Source of the DNA: Bacteroidota bacterium
GTDB taxonomy: Bacteria; Bacteroidota; Bacteroidia; AKYH767-A; OLB10
Direction of reading: 5' to 3'
Assembly: GCA_016717325.1 (NCBI GenBank)
Contig: JADKFV010000014.1
Coordinates: 62,001 to 126,000, forward strand
DNA length: 64,000 nt
The position numbers and the translations under genes were made by a program. The notes below the pieces were generated by a model. That model was not told where the DNA came from. It did no database searches and saw only the letters and a list, made by a program, of their open reading frames with translations. Positions 50,290-59,254 of this stretch are shown piece after piece. Each line of letters opens with the position of its first letter. Positions within the stretch are counted from its first letter, which is position 1.

Positions 50290-51817
50290 TTACACCGAAA
50301 AATAAACCTGCGCCACTGTTTTTTTAGGTTCGGGAATATCGGCTTCGGTGAGGGTTTTTAATACTTCGGGCGATTGTTCAAGTATCGATACAATTCTGTT
50401 GGCGTGGTTTTGAACACATTTTTCAAACAGGTTACGCACCACACGTGCATTGCCAAAACCTTCATCGCGTTTTTCGTAAAGCAGTTTAAATGTATCGTGG
50501 AGTTTTTCGGAAGCATTATCATCAATTATAAAATCGGATTTGGTGCAAAATGTCTTAAAAATTTCGAGCAACTGTTCGGGAGTAAAATGGTCGAACTTAA
50601 AATACCGGTTGAAGCGCGAACGTAAACCCGGATTGCTTTCGATTAATTCTTTCATAGGTTCGGTATAGCCGGCCATAATTACTGCGAGATCCTTGCGGTT
50701 ATCTTCCATACGTTTTACAAGTGCATCAATTGCTTCCTTGCCAAAATCGTTGCCCATCACATTTTGCGAAAGCGAATAAGCCTCATCAATAAACAAAACA
50801 CCTTCTATACTTCGCTCCACAATTTCGTCAACTTTAATAGCTGTTTGTCCAACATAACCTGCCACCATTCCTTCGCGATCTGTTTCTACAAGATGGCCTT
50901 TATCAATCATTCCCAGGTGTTTGTATATGCGGCCAAGCAAACGTGCAACAGAAGTCTTGCCGGTGCCGGGAGGTCCTAAAAAAACAATATGTAAAGAAGT
51001 GTCAGGATTTTTTAAGCCTTGTTGCTCGCGTGTTTTTTGAACCTTTATAAGATTCACTAAATCGTTGATATCCTTTTTCACTTCTTCTAAACCAATCATG
51101 GCTTGCAATTCGGCCAACACTTTTTCAAGTGTGTCATCATCGGGTATACCATCCGTATTTTTACTTACATCGGGGTTTGCAATTTGGTTTAATATTTTTT
51201 GAATTTCGGGTTGTGTTTTATCTACCTGATGTTTTTCTAAAATCAAGGCAACAAAATTATTGTAAGCGGTTTTTATTTTTTCGAATAGCGGATGATTATT
51301 TTTTTTCAATGCCGATGGCAAAAACATTTTTGTATCGTCATTGGTATTTATCCTGATTTGATTTTTATCCAATATTCCCTGCAAATGTTTTTTGAATTCG
51401 GGCTGCGATAAAATTTCGTTCAGTGTATCGATGGCATTTTCGTTTGCAAAATGATTATTGAAAACGGCATCATAAAAATATGCAATGGTGAAGCCTGATT
51501 TTTCGGTGTGATATTTATTTAACTGACGATATAATGCAATACAATCGGAAATAAAAAATTGCCTGATGGTAAACTGTGTGGCAATATTATTGGTAGCTTT
51601 TATTTCAAGGTTTATCGATTCGCAAAGTTTGCGGTCGCGCTCAATTTCATCACAAAAAATAACAATCTCGTCACACTGCTTCTTCAACAAAGTCATATAA
51701 GTTTTATCGAAAAAATACTCCGTTTTGTTGGCTTGATTCAATACGGCCTTTGTAATTTCCGACAGATAATTTTCGAGAAACGAAAGTGTGTTACGAATGT
51801 TATTGTTTTTTTTCCAT
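50290..51817 (-). CDS. CbbX/SpoVK-type AAA+ ATPase with N-terminal helical domain
   Basis: About 500 residues. The C-terminal AAA module has Walker A LGPPGTGKTSVARLLG, the pore region MVAGYVGQTAIKVDEIVE, Walker B GVLFIDEAYSLSQ, AVIMAGYTEPMKELIESNPG and the arginine finger SRF. The N-terminal ~220 residues are helical and unrecognised. The open frame starts at a TTG at 51741, but an ATG at 51817, 4 bases after the ABC ATPase stop, leads into the same frame if the T8 run 51806-51813 is one base shorter; I prefer that start. It is the last gene of the OmpA-SBP/ABC operon. CbbX-type ATPases remodel protein complexes, here perhaps the transporter or the coiled-coil proteins. Confidence 0.82.
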
Positions 51818-51821
51818 TCGT

Positions 51822-52652
51822 TTATGAAAGCATCATTTGATGTACTATTTCGGCCATGAGTTTTTTTCGTTCTTCGGCATTTTCTTTCCAGGCAATGCCC
51901 ATTTCGCGCAAATCATATTTGCCAATAATGGTTCCGTAATTTTGTTTTTCGCCTTTAATCGTAGGGTAGCCCACAACATAAATGCATTGTGCAAGTTCAA
52001 TAGCAAGTTCAATATCGTGTGTCGAAAAAATGGCTGTGTGATATTCGCTTGATGCGTTGAGCAATTGGAAAGTTTTGCGTACTTCTTCTATGTTGCCAAC
52101 ATCTAATCCCGAAAAAGGTTCATCGAGAATTATAAAAAGTTCGGACGAAAAAACCTGTTCGATGATTGCTGTGCGTTGACGTTGCCCACCCGATAATTCG
52201 TTGGGATATTTATCGGTACATGATTCAAGTCCCCAATTTTCAATATAAGTTTTTATTTTTTTATCCTTCTCAGTTTCAGACAAGGATTTTTTGCGCAAAG
52301 CAAATTTTAAAGTTTGCATCACCGTTTTATGTCTGAACAAAGTATACTTCTGATCAACAAAACCTATATCGCCTTCCTTTATATTTTTTGCTGCATCTTC
52401 GGCTTTGCTGTTAAAATCTTTTATCAATATTTTACCGGTTGCAGGGGTAACAAGCCCTGTAAGCGCTTTGAAAAGTGTACTCTTGCCACGCCCCGAACGG
52501 CCCACAATTGCGATGGTTTGGCCGGTAGCATCTATCCCTTTGCGCGTAACATCCTTCTCAATAATATTGATGTCTTTTATAATGGTAACACCATCGTACG
52601 CTACACTTAAATTTTCGACAAACAATAAAGTTTGTCCTAATTGGTAATCCAT
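51822..52652 (-). CDS. ABC transporter ATP-binding protein (SsuB/TauB-like)
   Basis: 276 residues. Walker A is VGRSGRGKSTLFKALTG, the Q-loop is DIGFVDQKYTLF, the signature is LSGGQRQRTAI, Walker B is ELFIILDEPFSGLD and the switch histidine is in STHD. It resembles nitrate/sulfonate/taurine-type importer ATPases. It lies 5 bases after the corrected permease stop and 4 bases before the CbbX ATPase start. With the permease and the OmpA-fused binding protein it forms a transporter-like module. Confidence 0.92.
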   Translation of the reverse strand: MDYQLGQTLLFVENLSVAYDGVTIIKDINIIEKDVTRKGIDATGQTIAIVGRSGRGKSTLFKALTGLVTPATGKILIKDFNSKAEDAAKNIKEGDIGFVDQKYTLFRHKTVMQTLKFALRKKSLSETEKDKKIKTYIENWGLESCTDKYPNELSGGQRQRTAIIEQVFSSELFIILDEPFSGLDVGNIEEVRKTFQLLNASSEYHTAIFSTHDIELAIELAQCIYVVGYPTIKGEKQNYGTIIGKYDLREMGIAWKENAEERKKLMAEIVHQMMLS

Positions 52653-52657
52653 TGAAA

Positions 52658-53428
52658 TTAAATTTTTGAAAACCGGAACAAAGCTTTACGTAAAAATTAA
52701 TGCCATAATCTAAACCAAGGCCTATCAACAAAATAATAATTTGCAAAGCAATGATGCGACCATGATTCATAAATTTATCGGAATTTTTTATCAGGAAACC
52801 CAACCCGCCCGAAGCAACAACTATAGATTCAACAGTAACAATCAACATCCAGGTGATAGCAAGATTTTGTCGTATCACATCTATCACATAATCGAGTCTG
52901 CCTATAATTACTACTTGTACCAATGTTTCGAAACGGCTGCACTTCAATGTTTTTGCGTGGTCAAATTCTTCCTGAGGTATATCGCGAATAACCGCAATCA
53001 ATGATGTGGTAAGAAACGTAGTAAGAAAAATTACAAGTATCCAAATCTGCATATCGCGTGCATCGCTTACAAGTAAAGTGATATAATAAGACAATCCGGT
53101 GAAAGGTAAAAACCTCAGCTTGGTAATAAATTCCGACACAGGTTTCATTACAGGTACAGGCCACAGGTATGCAAAAAATAATGAAACAATAATGGCAAGC
53201 GAAATAGAAATAAAACACAATTGCAGTGAATGAAAAATGTGCGTTACCAACCCTTCGTTATACAAATCGGAAAAGCCTTTTGCTACCTGGGCAGGGTTGG
53301 GAAACAAATGCTTCTCGCCTGCCGTGCCTGCAAACCATAAAACAATCAATAACACAATCCAAACGAGAATTAATACCGTTCGGTTTTGTTTTGAGATTTT
53401 TTTCGCGCGGAATAAATATTCTTTTCAT
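52658..53428 (-). CDS. ABC transporter permease subunit (SsuC/TauC-like; two apparent frameshifts)
   Basis: Six or so membrane segments with the inner-membrane-component signature, partly degenerate, around IPQEEFDHAKTLKCSRFETL (the EAA loop). The open frame (53355-52558) reads into the ABC gene at its 3' end and lacks a proper start. Shortening the T7 run at 53397-53403 by one base extends it to an ATG at 53428 (MKRIFIPREKISKQNRTV). Adding one base at 52685-52687 ends it at TAA 52658 (VKALFRFSKI), 5 bases before the ATPase ATG. The corrected gene is about 256 residues, normal for the family. The substrate is unknown. Confidence 0.82.
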
Positions 53429-53480
53429 ATCACGTTTGTAAAAACCCTTGAAGGGTTTAATTATTTACAGTGCATTCATA

Positions 53481-55295
53481 TTAATTCAACAATGTAATTA
53501 CCACGCGTCTGTTTTGTGCACGGCCAGCTTCGGTATCATTTGTCGCTACAGGATCTGTTTCACCTTTACCATCTACAATTTGAAAACGCGTTTGAGGTAT
53601 GCCCCGTTGTTTCAAATAATTTACTACTGCCTGTGCTCTGCTTTTCGAAAGCATATTGTTAGTTGCATCATCGCCTTGATTATCGGTATGGCCCACAATA
53701 TTCAATTTTGTGTTTTCAGCCTGTATCAATAAATTATAAATTTTTTCGAGCTCTGTTGTCGAACTTGATGATATATCTGCACTACCGGTTTTGAAATTTA
53801 TTTTCCATTCGCCCGATGCCATTACCTCTTTCTTCTCTTCGGTGTAATCAACTTTTTCGGGGGCAGTCGATTCTATGTCGTTTATATTTTTTAAGAAAAA
53901 TAAATTTACTGCATTGTCGTAAGGAACCACACCACCAACGTTTTCGTTAAACCCAAAAGGATTTAATTCTGTCAAATAATTTGATACCTGATTGTATACA
54001 GATTTGTATCGATTTACTCCATCGGTGATTCCAAAATATTGCATAGCATCGGCATAATTAAAAACCTTAGAACCACCCATGTTATATGTTAAACCATTTT
54101 TTGTGCCTTGCTGACCCTGAAACATTTTATACCAATAATCGGCATTTTCAATTTTATATGTTGCCGTTACTGCTTCGGCTGCACGCATGCGCCAATCGTC
54201 ATAATTTTTCATTTGGTTTGAAGCAGTAAGCGATGCTTTTAAAATATTGGAAACCATATCAGGATTTTTTGTGGCCCATTCTTTTACTCCTATTAATGCA
54301 ACAGGCATTTGATTATTAAATTCTTTGGTAGAAACTATATCAACAAAGCCCGATAATTTGTCGAACACAACTTTATCGCCCGGAGTCCATGTAGCACAAC
54401 CATCAATTTTGCGGCTCACTGTTTTACCGGTTAGCTTGCCTTCTTTCACACCTTTCAACGAAACAGTCCATCCAGTAGTTTGCGATTTGATAAGTTCTTC
54501 GGCAGCCTTCATATAATCATCGTTTTCCGATGGAAAAAAGTTTACTGCATCTTCGTCATACGTTGTGGGATCGGGATTTACTTTCAACCCATTTGCAAAA
54601 CAATAATTTACAGTAGTAACCCAATCGCCATCGCCAAGTACAGTGGATATCAATGCGCCTTTCATGCTTTTTGGATTTGATTTCCATGCCGGTGGGCCTA
54701 TTAATTTATCTTCACCATAACTCATTCCCAAAGCGCCCATCACTTGCAGATGATATTTATCCTTGCCATATTTTTCGTCTAACGACTTTTGTACCGAGCT
54801 AATATAAAACGGAGCACCATCGCCCATTATCATTACCGCAAAAACACTTTTATCCGATTGCGGAAACGCCTCACCCTGATCGAACTCTTCGATAAATTTC
54901 ATTTGCATATTGCGTAATTCCGATAACCAATCCTGACGGATAATTTCAAGGTTCACATTATTTTTTTCCATCAACGATCCTTTTGTAGTAACCGGCCCTC
55001 CGTTGGCAACTATGATGCCCGATTGCGCATTCCAAGCATAACCAGCAATACGAATTTTTGGTTTGCTGCTTACTTCGCTCGATTCGTCTTTTGCAGGCAA
55101 TGCAATTTTATCAGCATTCACTACATTATTTACATCGGCTTTGTTTACGTCAATGCCTTCGAGTTTTTTCGATATTGATGTTTTTATTCCTGGTGATATA
55201 AAATAAATAGCGCCAAGTATTCCGCCTATTACTACCAGCACAATCAGCAATTCGGATAAGGTAGTAAGTTTTTGAGTACGAAGAATTTTTCCCAT
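53481..55295 (-). CDS. Membrane-anchored substrate-binding protein fused to an OmpA peptidoglycan-binding domain
   Basis: 604 residues, intact. An N-terminal membrane anchor (LLIVLVVIGGILGAIYFI) is followed by a periplasmic binding domain related to nitrate/sulfonate/phosphonate-type binding proteins (PKIRIAGYAWNAQSGIIVA near residue 80; VDIVSTKEFNNQMPVALIGV near 310). At about 490-604 an OmpA C-terminal domain follows (LNIVGHTDNQGDDATNNMLS, GKGETDPVATN, AQNRR). The fusion ties a ligand sensor to both the inner membrane and peptidoglycan. Acting with the adjacent ABC subunits it may sense envelope state as much as import a solute (inference). Confidence 0.85.
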   Translation of the reverse strand: MGKILRTQKLTTLSELLIVLVVIGGILGAIYFISPGIKTSISKKLEGIDVNKADVNNVVNADKIALPAKDESSEVSSKPKIRIAGYAWNAQSGIIVANGGPVTTKGSLMEKNNVNLEIIRQDWLSELRNMQMKFIEEFDQGEAFPQSDKSVFAVMIMGDGAPFYISSVQKSLDEKYGKDKYHLQVMGALGMSYGEDKLIGPPAWKSNPKSMKGALISTVLGDGDWVTTVNYCFANGLKVNPDPTTYDEDAVNFFPSENDDYMKAAEELIKSQTTGWTVSLKGVKEGKLTGKTVSRKIDGCATWTPGDKVVFDKLSGFVDIVSTKEFNNQMPVALIGVKEWATKNPDMVSNILKASLTASNQMKNYDDWRMRAAEAVTATYKIENADYWYKMFQGQQGTKNGLTYNMGGSKVFNYADAMQYFGITDGVNRYKSVYNQVSNYLTELNPFGFNENVGGVVPYDNAVNLFFLKNINDIESTAPEKVDYTEEKKEVMASGEWKINFKTGSADISSSSTTELEKIYNLLIQAENTKLNIVGHTDNQGDDATNNMLSKSRAQAVVNYLKQRGIPQTRFQIVDGKGETDPVATNDTEAGRAQNRRVVITLLN

Positions 55296-55435
55296 TTTTT
55301 TATTTGATTTATAATTTCTGTTTTTGAATTTCTATAATATGTGTTTGAAATACTTTTTTAAAATGATACAATTTATAAGGTAAAATTTTTTGATGCCGGT
55401 AAATTTTTGCGCCCCAAAAAAATTAATGATATGAA

Positions 55436-56557
55436 TTAAAAAATATCGCCAAATCCACCACTGTTTTGTTTGTCGTCTTTGGTGAGTTTGTAATCGGGAT
55501 TATTATATTTTGTCGAATCGGGCACTTTGCTATCACCGGTTTTTATTTCATCGGCAAGCTTATCAAGACGTGCATACAACTCATCGTTGTCGACAGAATA
55601 TTGTGCTGTGAGATTATCAATGTCTATCAAATTTTCGGACGTGCGGGCAATGTCCTGAGCAATAGTTGATGTTACCACATCGAGTGCATACTCCAGTTCC
55701 CAGTCTTTAGTAAACAGCATGGCACTTTTTGCACTTTCGGTTGCAGCCTTGGCATTTTTAGCAAATTCAAATTCCTTGCGCAACATTACTATAGTAGTAT
55801 CGAAGTCGGCAATTTTTATATCGATAGCAGTGCCGGCAAGGGTAAGTTTACGATCCATTTTGCCTAATATATTTGCACGCGAACCATACTTTTGAATAAA
55901 ATTTTTACTCTGCTCGTACTGCTGTGAAATGCGTTGCGAGTTGCTGAGCTTTTTTGCTAAATCACTTTGCAACGTAACATATTCATCAGTATCTTTTGCA
56001 GCATTGCCACCTGTTTTCACCATGTCTTCCATAGTGGTTTTAAGCTTTTCGGCTTGACGCTGTAAACTCAATAATTCTTCCTGAAAAGTTTTTGCTTCCT
56101 TTTCCGATTTCGATGCCTCAACCTCCATGTTCGATTTCAACGCTTTCAATTTCGCTTTTGTATTTTTAAACACATCACGGTTTTTTATCATCTTCATTTT
56201 TTGCTCTTCGAGCTCGGCAAAAGGATTGCTTTCTATTAAAGCTTTATGCAAACTCTTGGTGGCAAATCGCAACCCTTTCATAATAACAGGAAACATCATG
56301 GCTAAGAAAATGAGAAAAACTCCCGTTGCCGATAAGGCAATAGCCTGACCAAGCATGGTGAATAATGGCGGCAAAATATATGTCCATGTTAAATAACCGG
56401 CAGTTCCCAAAAGTCCTAAACTCAAAAGCCAAAATAGTGGCTTCTGATTTTTTTTCAACCCTTCGGTTCGCAAGGCAATTTCGCCTTTGGCTTCGTCAAA
56501 GTGTTTTAATATTGGCAGTTCGAGAAGGTTAGCTTTTTCTTGTTCGTATTTGTTCAT
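55436..56557 (-). CDS. PspA-like coiled-coil membrane protein
   Basis: 373 residues. Two membrane helices near residues 40-100 (PLFWLLSLGLLGTAGYLTW and IALSATGVFLIFLAMMFP) are followed by a long coiled coil (about 115-350: EEQKMKMIKNRDVFKNTKAK, EELLSLQRQAEKLKTTME). This recalls PspA/Vipp1-type membrane-remodelling proteins but with membrane helices in front. Not recognised as a named family. It is the second gene of the operon, 10 bases after the 228-residue coiled-coil gene and 140 bases before the OmpA-fused binding protein. An envelope stress role is plausible. Confidence 0.65.
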   Translation of the reverse strand: MNKYEQEKANLLELPILKHFDEAKGEIALRTEGLKKNQKPLFWLLSLGLLGTAGYLTWTYILPPLFTMLGQAIALSATGVFLIFLAMMFPVIMKGLRFATKSLHKALIESNPFAELEEQKMKMIKNRDVFKNTKAKLKALKSNMEVEASKSEKEAKTFQEELLSLQRQAEKLKTTMEDMVKTGGNAAKDTDEYVTLQSDLAKKLSNSQRISQQYEQSKNFIQKYGSRANILGKMDRKLTLAGTAIDIKIADFDTTIVMLRKEFEFAKNAKAATESAKSAMLFTKDWELEYALDVVTSTIAQDIARTSENLIDIDNLTAQYSVDNDELYARLDKLADEIKTGDSKVPDSTKYNNPDYKLTKDDKQNSGGFGDIF

Positions 56558-56567
56558 ATATCTTTTA

Positions 56568-57254
56568 TTATAAATGTTGATTTATTCCGTTGACAATATT
56601 TTGTATCGACTCAACCATTTTATTTTTAGCGTGATTGTTTGCTTGCAGTTTATGGTCGGTTTCTAAAATGGGCGCCACATATTTTTGCTCCAGTTTTTGC
56701 AGGTCGGCCTTTCTCTCGTTCAATTCTTTTTGCAATTGTATAATATTTTTTTCAATATCGTTTATGGCAATTGTGAGGTCCACATTTTCCTGCTTTTGGG
56801 CATTGGCAAGTTCGTTTCGTTTATTCAAACCTGTGCCGGCAAATTTGGTGTGCACCTTTTCTATTTCATTCAAATAAAACTTCGATTTTTCTATCAACAT
56901 ATCTTTAGTCAAATCGGGCTTTATTGATTTTCCCATAGCAAACGCCATTTGAAAGCTTTGAGGATTATTTGCTCCAACTGTTACAACAGATTTATAAAAT
57001 TCGAAAAAATCGTAGTCGGGAAGGTTGAGCGAATCGAAACCTTTTTGATAAACATCAATCACTTCGCTTAAATAAGGATTATTCGGGTTTAATGATGTTA
57101 CAACTGTAGAATGAGTAATTCCTGCCGTTTCAGGAAATTTAGTTTCTGCTTTATTACCCGGCATGCTGTTGTTACCCGCTATCTCCTCTTTTGGTTTGTT
57201 GTCTTCGGCATCTGTTACAAACAGGGTTTTCCAGTTAAATGATTTCTCGCCCAT
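56568..57254 (-). CDS. Uncharacterised coiled-coil protein, first gene of the OmpA-SBP/ABC operon
   Basis: 228 residues, no signal peptide. The N-terminal third is low-complexity and polar (GEKSFNWKTLFVTDAEDNKP). A helical middle (YQKGFDSLNLPDYDFFEFYK, then AMGKSIKPDLTKDMLIEKSK) leads to a strong coiled coil at about 150-205 (NDIEKNIIQLQKELNERKAD). Family not recognised. Its place before a PspA-like protein and an ABC/AAA module suggests a cytoplasmic partner of the same complex. Transcription presumably starts in the 57255-57442 spacer shared with the divergent endonuclease gene. Confidence 0.6.
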   Translation of the reverse strand: MGEKSFNWKTLFVTDAEDNKPKEEIAGNNSMPGNKAETKFPETAGITHSTVVTSLNPNNPYLSEVIDVYQKGFDSLNLPDYDFFEFYKSVVTVGANNPQSFQMAFAMGKSIKPDLTKDMLIEKSKFYLNEIEKVHTKFAGTGLNKRNELANAQKQENVDLTIAINDIEKNIIQLQKELNERKADLQKLEQKYVAPILETDHKLQANNHAKNKMVESIQNIVNGINQHL

Positions 57255-57442
57255 AAATAAATTTTAGGTTCAAAAGTAGTAATAATTATAATATGCAGTT
57301 GTTATTTCATTTAGGTAAGATAGAGTATGAAAATTATGAAAATCAATATTTGTATGTAATATTAGTAGCTTCCTCACAAAAACATAATCTGTGCATCTCA
57401 AAATTTATAACTATTTTTGAAGCCATAAAATTTAATAACGAA

Positions 57443-58486
57443 ATGCGCAATATTTTCATTCTTTGTTTTTTATTAATTACCACTGCAGGTTTTTCACAAA
57501 CAAAAAAAAGTTATAAAATTGGAATAATAGGTTTTTACAACCTCGAAAATCTATTCGACACTATTGATGGGCCTAACAACGATGCGGAGTTTTTGCCTAA
57601 TGGAGCCAATCATTATACAGGCGAAGTTTATATCGACAAACTTGGCAAACTTAGCGATGTTTTATCACAAATAGGTACCGATGCAAGCCCCGATGGATTA
57701 TCATTATTTGGTGTAGCCGAGGTGGAAAACAAAAATGTTTTGGTTGATTTAATTGCTACTGAAAAATTGAAAGATCGCCATTACGAAATTGTGCATTACG
57801 ACTCGCCCGATGAGCGCGGAATTGATGTAGCACTTATTTATAATCCTAAATACCTGACAGTAACAGCTAGCGAAAATTTATTTGTTGACCTTAGCACACC
57901 CAAAGAACCTGTAGGACACAAAACACGCGATGTGCTTTTTGTGACCGGTAAATATGATGGTGAACCAATTTATATTTTTGTAAACCATTGGCCATCGCGC
58001 AGAGGTGGTGAAGAAGCATCGGCACCGGGACGTAAAAAAGCCGCAAAGGTTTGTCGCGATAAGATGAATGAAATACAACGTAAAGACCCAAATGCAAAAA
58101 TTGTTGTGATGGGTGACCTCAACGATGATCCCACCAATGAAAGTGTAGCCAAAATAATTGGTGCCACTGGCGATATCGAAAATTTAAGGAAAGGACAAAT
58201 GTATAATCCATGGACCGAGCTTTTTGAAAAAGGGATTGGCACACTTGCCTATAATGATGCATGGAGTTTGTTCGATCAGATAATAATTAGCGAACCGTTT
58301 ATTTCGAAAAAACAAAAAGGATTTTTTTATCGCGAAGCCGATATTTTTAACAAACCATTTATGAGCCAACAAAGTGGCCGGTATAAAGGATATCCAAAAC
58401 GCACTTACGATTTTAGCAACTATGCCGGAGGGTACAGCGATCACTTTCCTACTTACATTATTTTGTATAAAGAAATAGTAAAATAA
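57443..58486 (+). CDS. Endonuclease/exonuclease/phosphatase-family protein, exported
   Basis: About 347 residues from the ATG at 57443, chosen because it begins a signal peptide (NIFILCFLLITTAGFSQ); the open frame extends 50 codons further up without conservation. DNase I-like fold motifs are FYNLENLFDT, GVAEVENKNVL (metal-binding Glu), DERGIDVALIYNP, VNHWPSRRGGEEAS (catalytic His), VVMGDLNDDPTNES (Asp/Asn pair) and YSDHFPTYI at the end. Likely a secreted or periplasmic nuclease or phosphodiesterase. It could supply the TonB/DUF5689 locus functionally but is 10 kb away. Confidence 0.9.
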   Translation: MRNIFILCFLLITTAGFSQTKKSYKIGIIGFYNLENLFDTIDGPNNDAEFLPNGANHYTGEVYIDKLGKLSDVLSQIGTDASPDGLSLFGVAEVENKNVLVDLIATEKLKDRHYEIVHYDSPDERGIDVALIYNPKYLTVTASENLFVDLSTPKEPVGHKTRDVLFVTGKYDGEPIYIFVNHWPSRRGGEEASAPGRKKAAKVCRDKMNEIQRKDPNAKIVVMGDLNDDPTNESVAKIIGATGDIENLRKGQMYNPWTELFEKGIGTLAYNDAWSLFDQIIISEPFISKKQKGFFYREADIFNKPFMSQQSGRYKGYPKRTYDFSNYAGGYSDHFPTYIILYKEIVK

Positions 58487-58493
58487 TTTCACC

Positions 58494-58727
58494 ATGTGGG
58501 AAGAAAAAAACAATCAGCTGTGCCGCACATTTACTTTCGATAATTTTTCGCAGGCATTTGCATTTATGACTCGTGTAGCCATGATTGCCGAACAAATGAA
58601 TCATCATCCTTACTGGATTAATGTATACAACCGTGTAGAAATTTTTCTCAACACACACGATGCCGGCAATACTGTTACCGAAAAAGACCACAAGCTTGCA
58701 AAGAAGATTGATGCTTTGGTAGCGTGA
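58494..58727 (+). CDS. phhB: Pterin-4a-carbinolamine dehydratase
   Basis: 77 residues. The family core AEQMNHHPYWINVYNRVEI, with the catalytic histidines, is followed by LNTHDAGNTVTEKDHKLA. It dehydrates pterin-4a-carbinolamine formed by aromatic amino acid hydroxylases; in bacteria without such an enzyme nearby it may serve other pterin reactions. It starts 7 bases after the endonuclease stop, so it is probably co-transcribed. Slightly shorter than usual at the N-terminus. Confidence 0.92.
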   Translation: MWEEKNNQLCRTFTFDNFSQAFAFMTRVAMIAEQMNHHPYWINVYNRVEIFLNTHDAGNTVTEKDHKLAKKIDALVA

Positions 58728-58827
58728 TTTTTTGTTTTGAATTTCCATGCTGAGGAACGAAGCATCTCTGCTGAGAAAGTTTTTTGCTCGTAAAAATTTT
58801 GTCGCCTCAAAACTTCCACACTGTGAT

Positions 58828-58935
58828 GGTTTGTGGCCTCCTCCGCCAAGGTTTGTGTCCTCCATCGCTAATGTTTGTGGCCTCCTCCGCCAAGGTTTGT
58901 GGCCTCCTCCGCCAAGGTTTGTGTCCCCACAAACC
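58828..58935. repeat. 22-23-bp tandem repeat ending in a palindrome
   Basis: Five imperfect copies of a unit beginning GGTTTGTGGCCTCCTCCGCC. The last becomes the palindrome GGTTTGTGTCCCCACAAACC (58916-58935; 8-base stem, TCCC loop). Confidence 0.85.
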
Positions 58936-59055
58936 TTGATTGCTCCATCAATTCAATTTCTTAATACCATGGGTTTTACCCATGGCTATTCATGTTTATC
59001 CCCTTCAGGGATTTTTGTGGCGCAGCAATTTGCGCGAAAACCATAGAGCTGCACT

Positions 59056-59254
59056 GTCCTCGGTTGGCGTCCCCGCCAACCGCTTATTGGCAAGGTAGAC
59101 AACAGCGGAAATTACATTTTTGATTGCTATATCCATGCTGGTTTTTAAAACCATTTAGGACTTTGCGAACTGAAAAATATGTAGTGGTTGGCGAGCACGA
59201 GAACCTAAATAAAAAGCTCGGAATTGGCGGTTGGCGGGGACGCCAACCGAGGAC
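59056..59254. repeat. 199-bp element bounded by perfect 28-bp inverted repeats
   Basis: The arms 59056-59083 and 59227-59254 are exact reverse complements. Each contains the 20-base palindrome GGTTGGCGTCCCCGCCAACC or its complement. Near-copies follow at about 59474-59675 and 59880-60070. The layout is like a miniature inverted-repeat element. Confidence 0.8.

Noticed and set aside
50290..53355. A MoxR-vWA pair or second defence operon at the CbbX/ABC genes
   Set aside because: The AAA protein is CbbX/SpoVK-like, there is no vWA domain, and the neighbours are transporter subunits.
57293..57442. 50-residue N-terminal extension of the endonuclease-family protein
   Set aside because: The ATG at 57443 begins a clear signal peptide; the upstream codons lack conservation and occupy the divergent promoter spacer.
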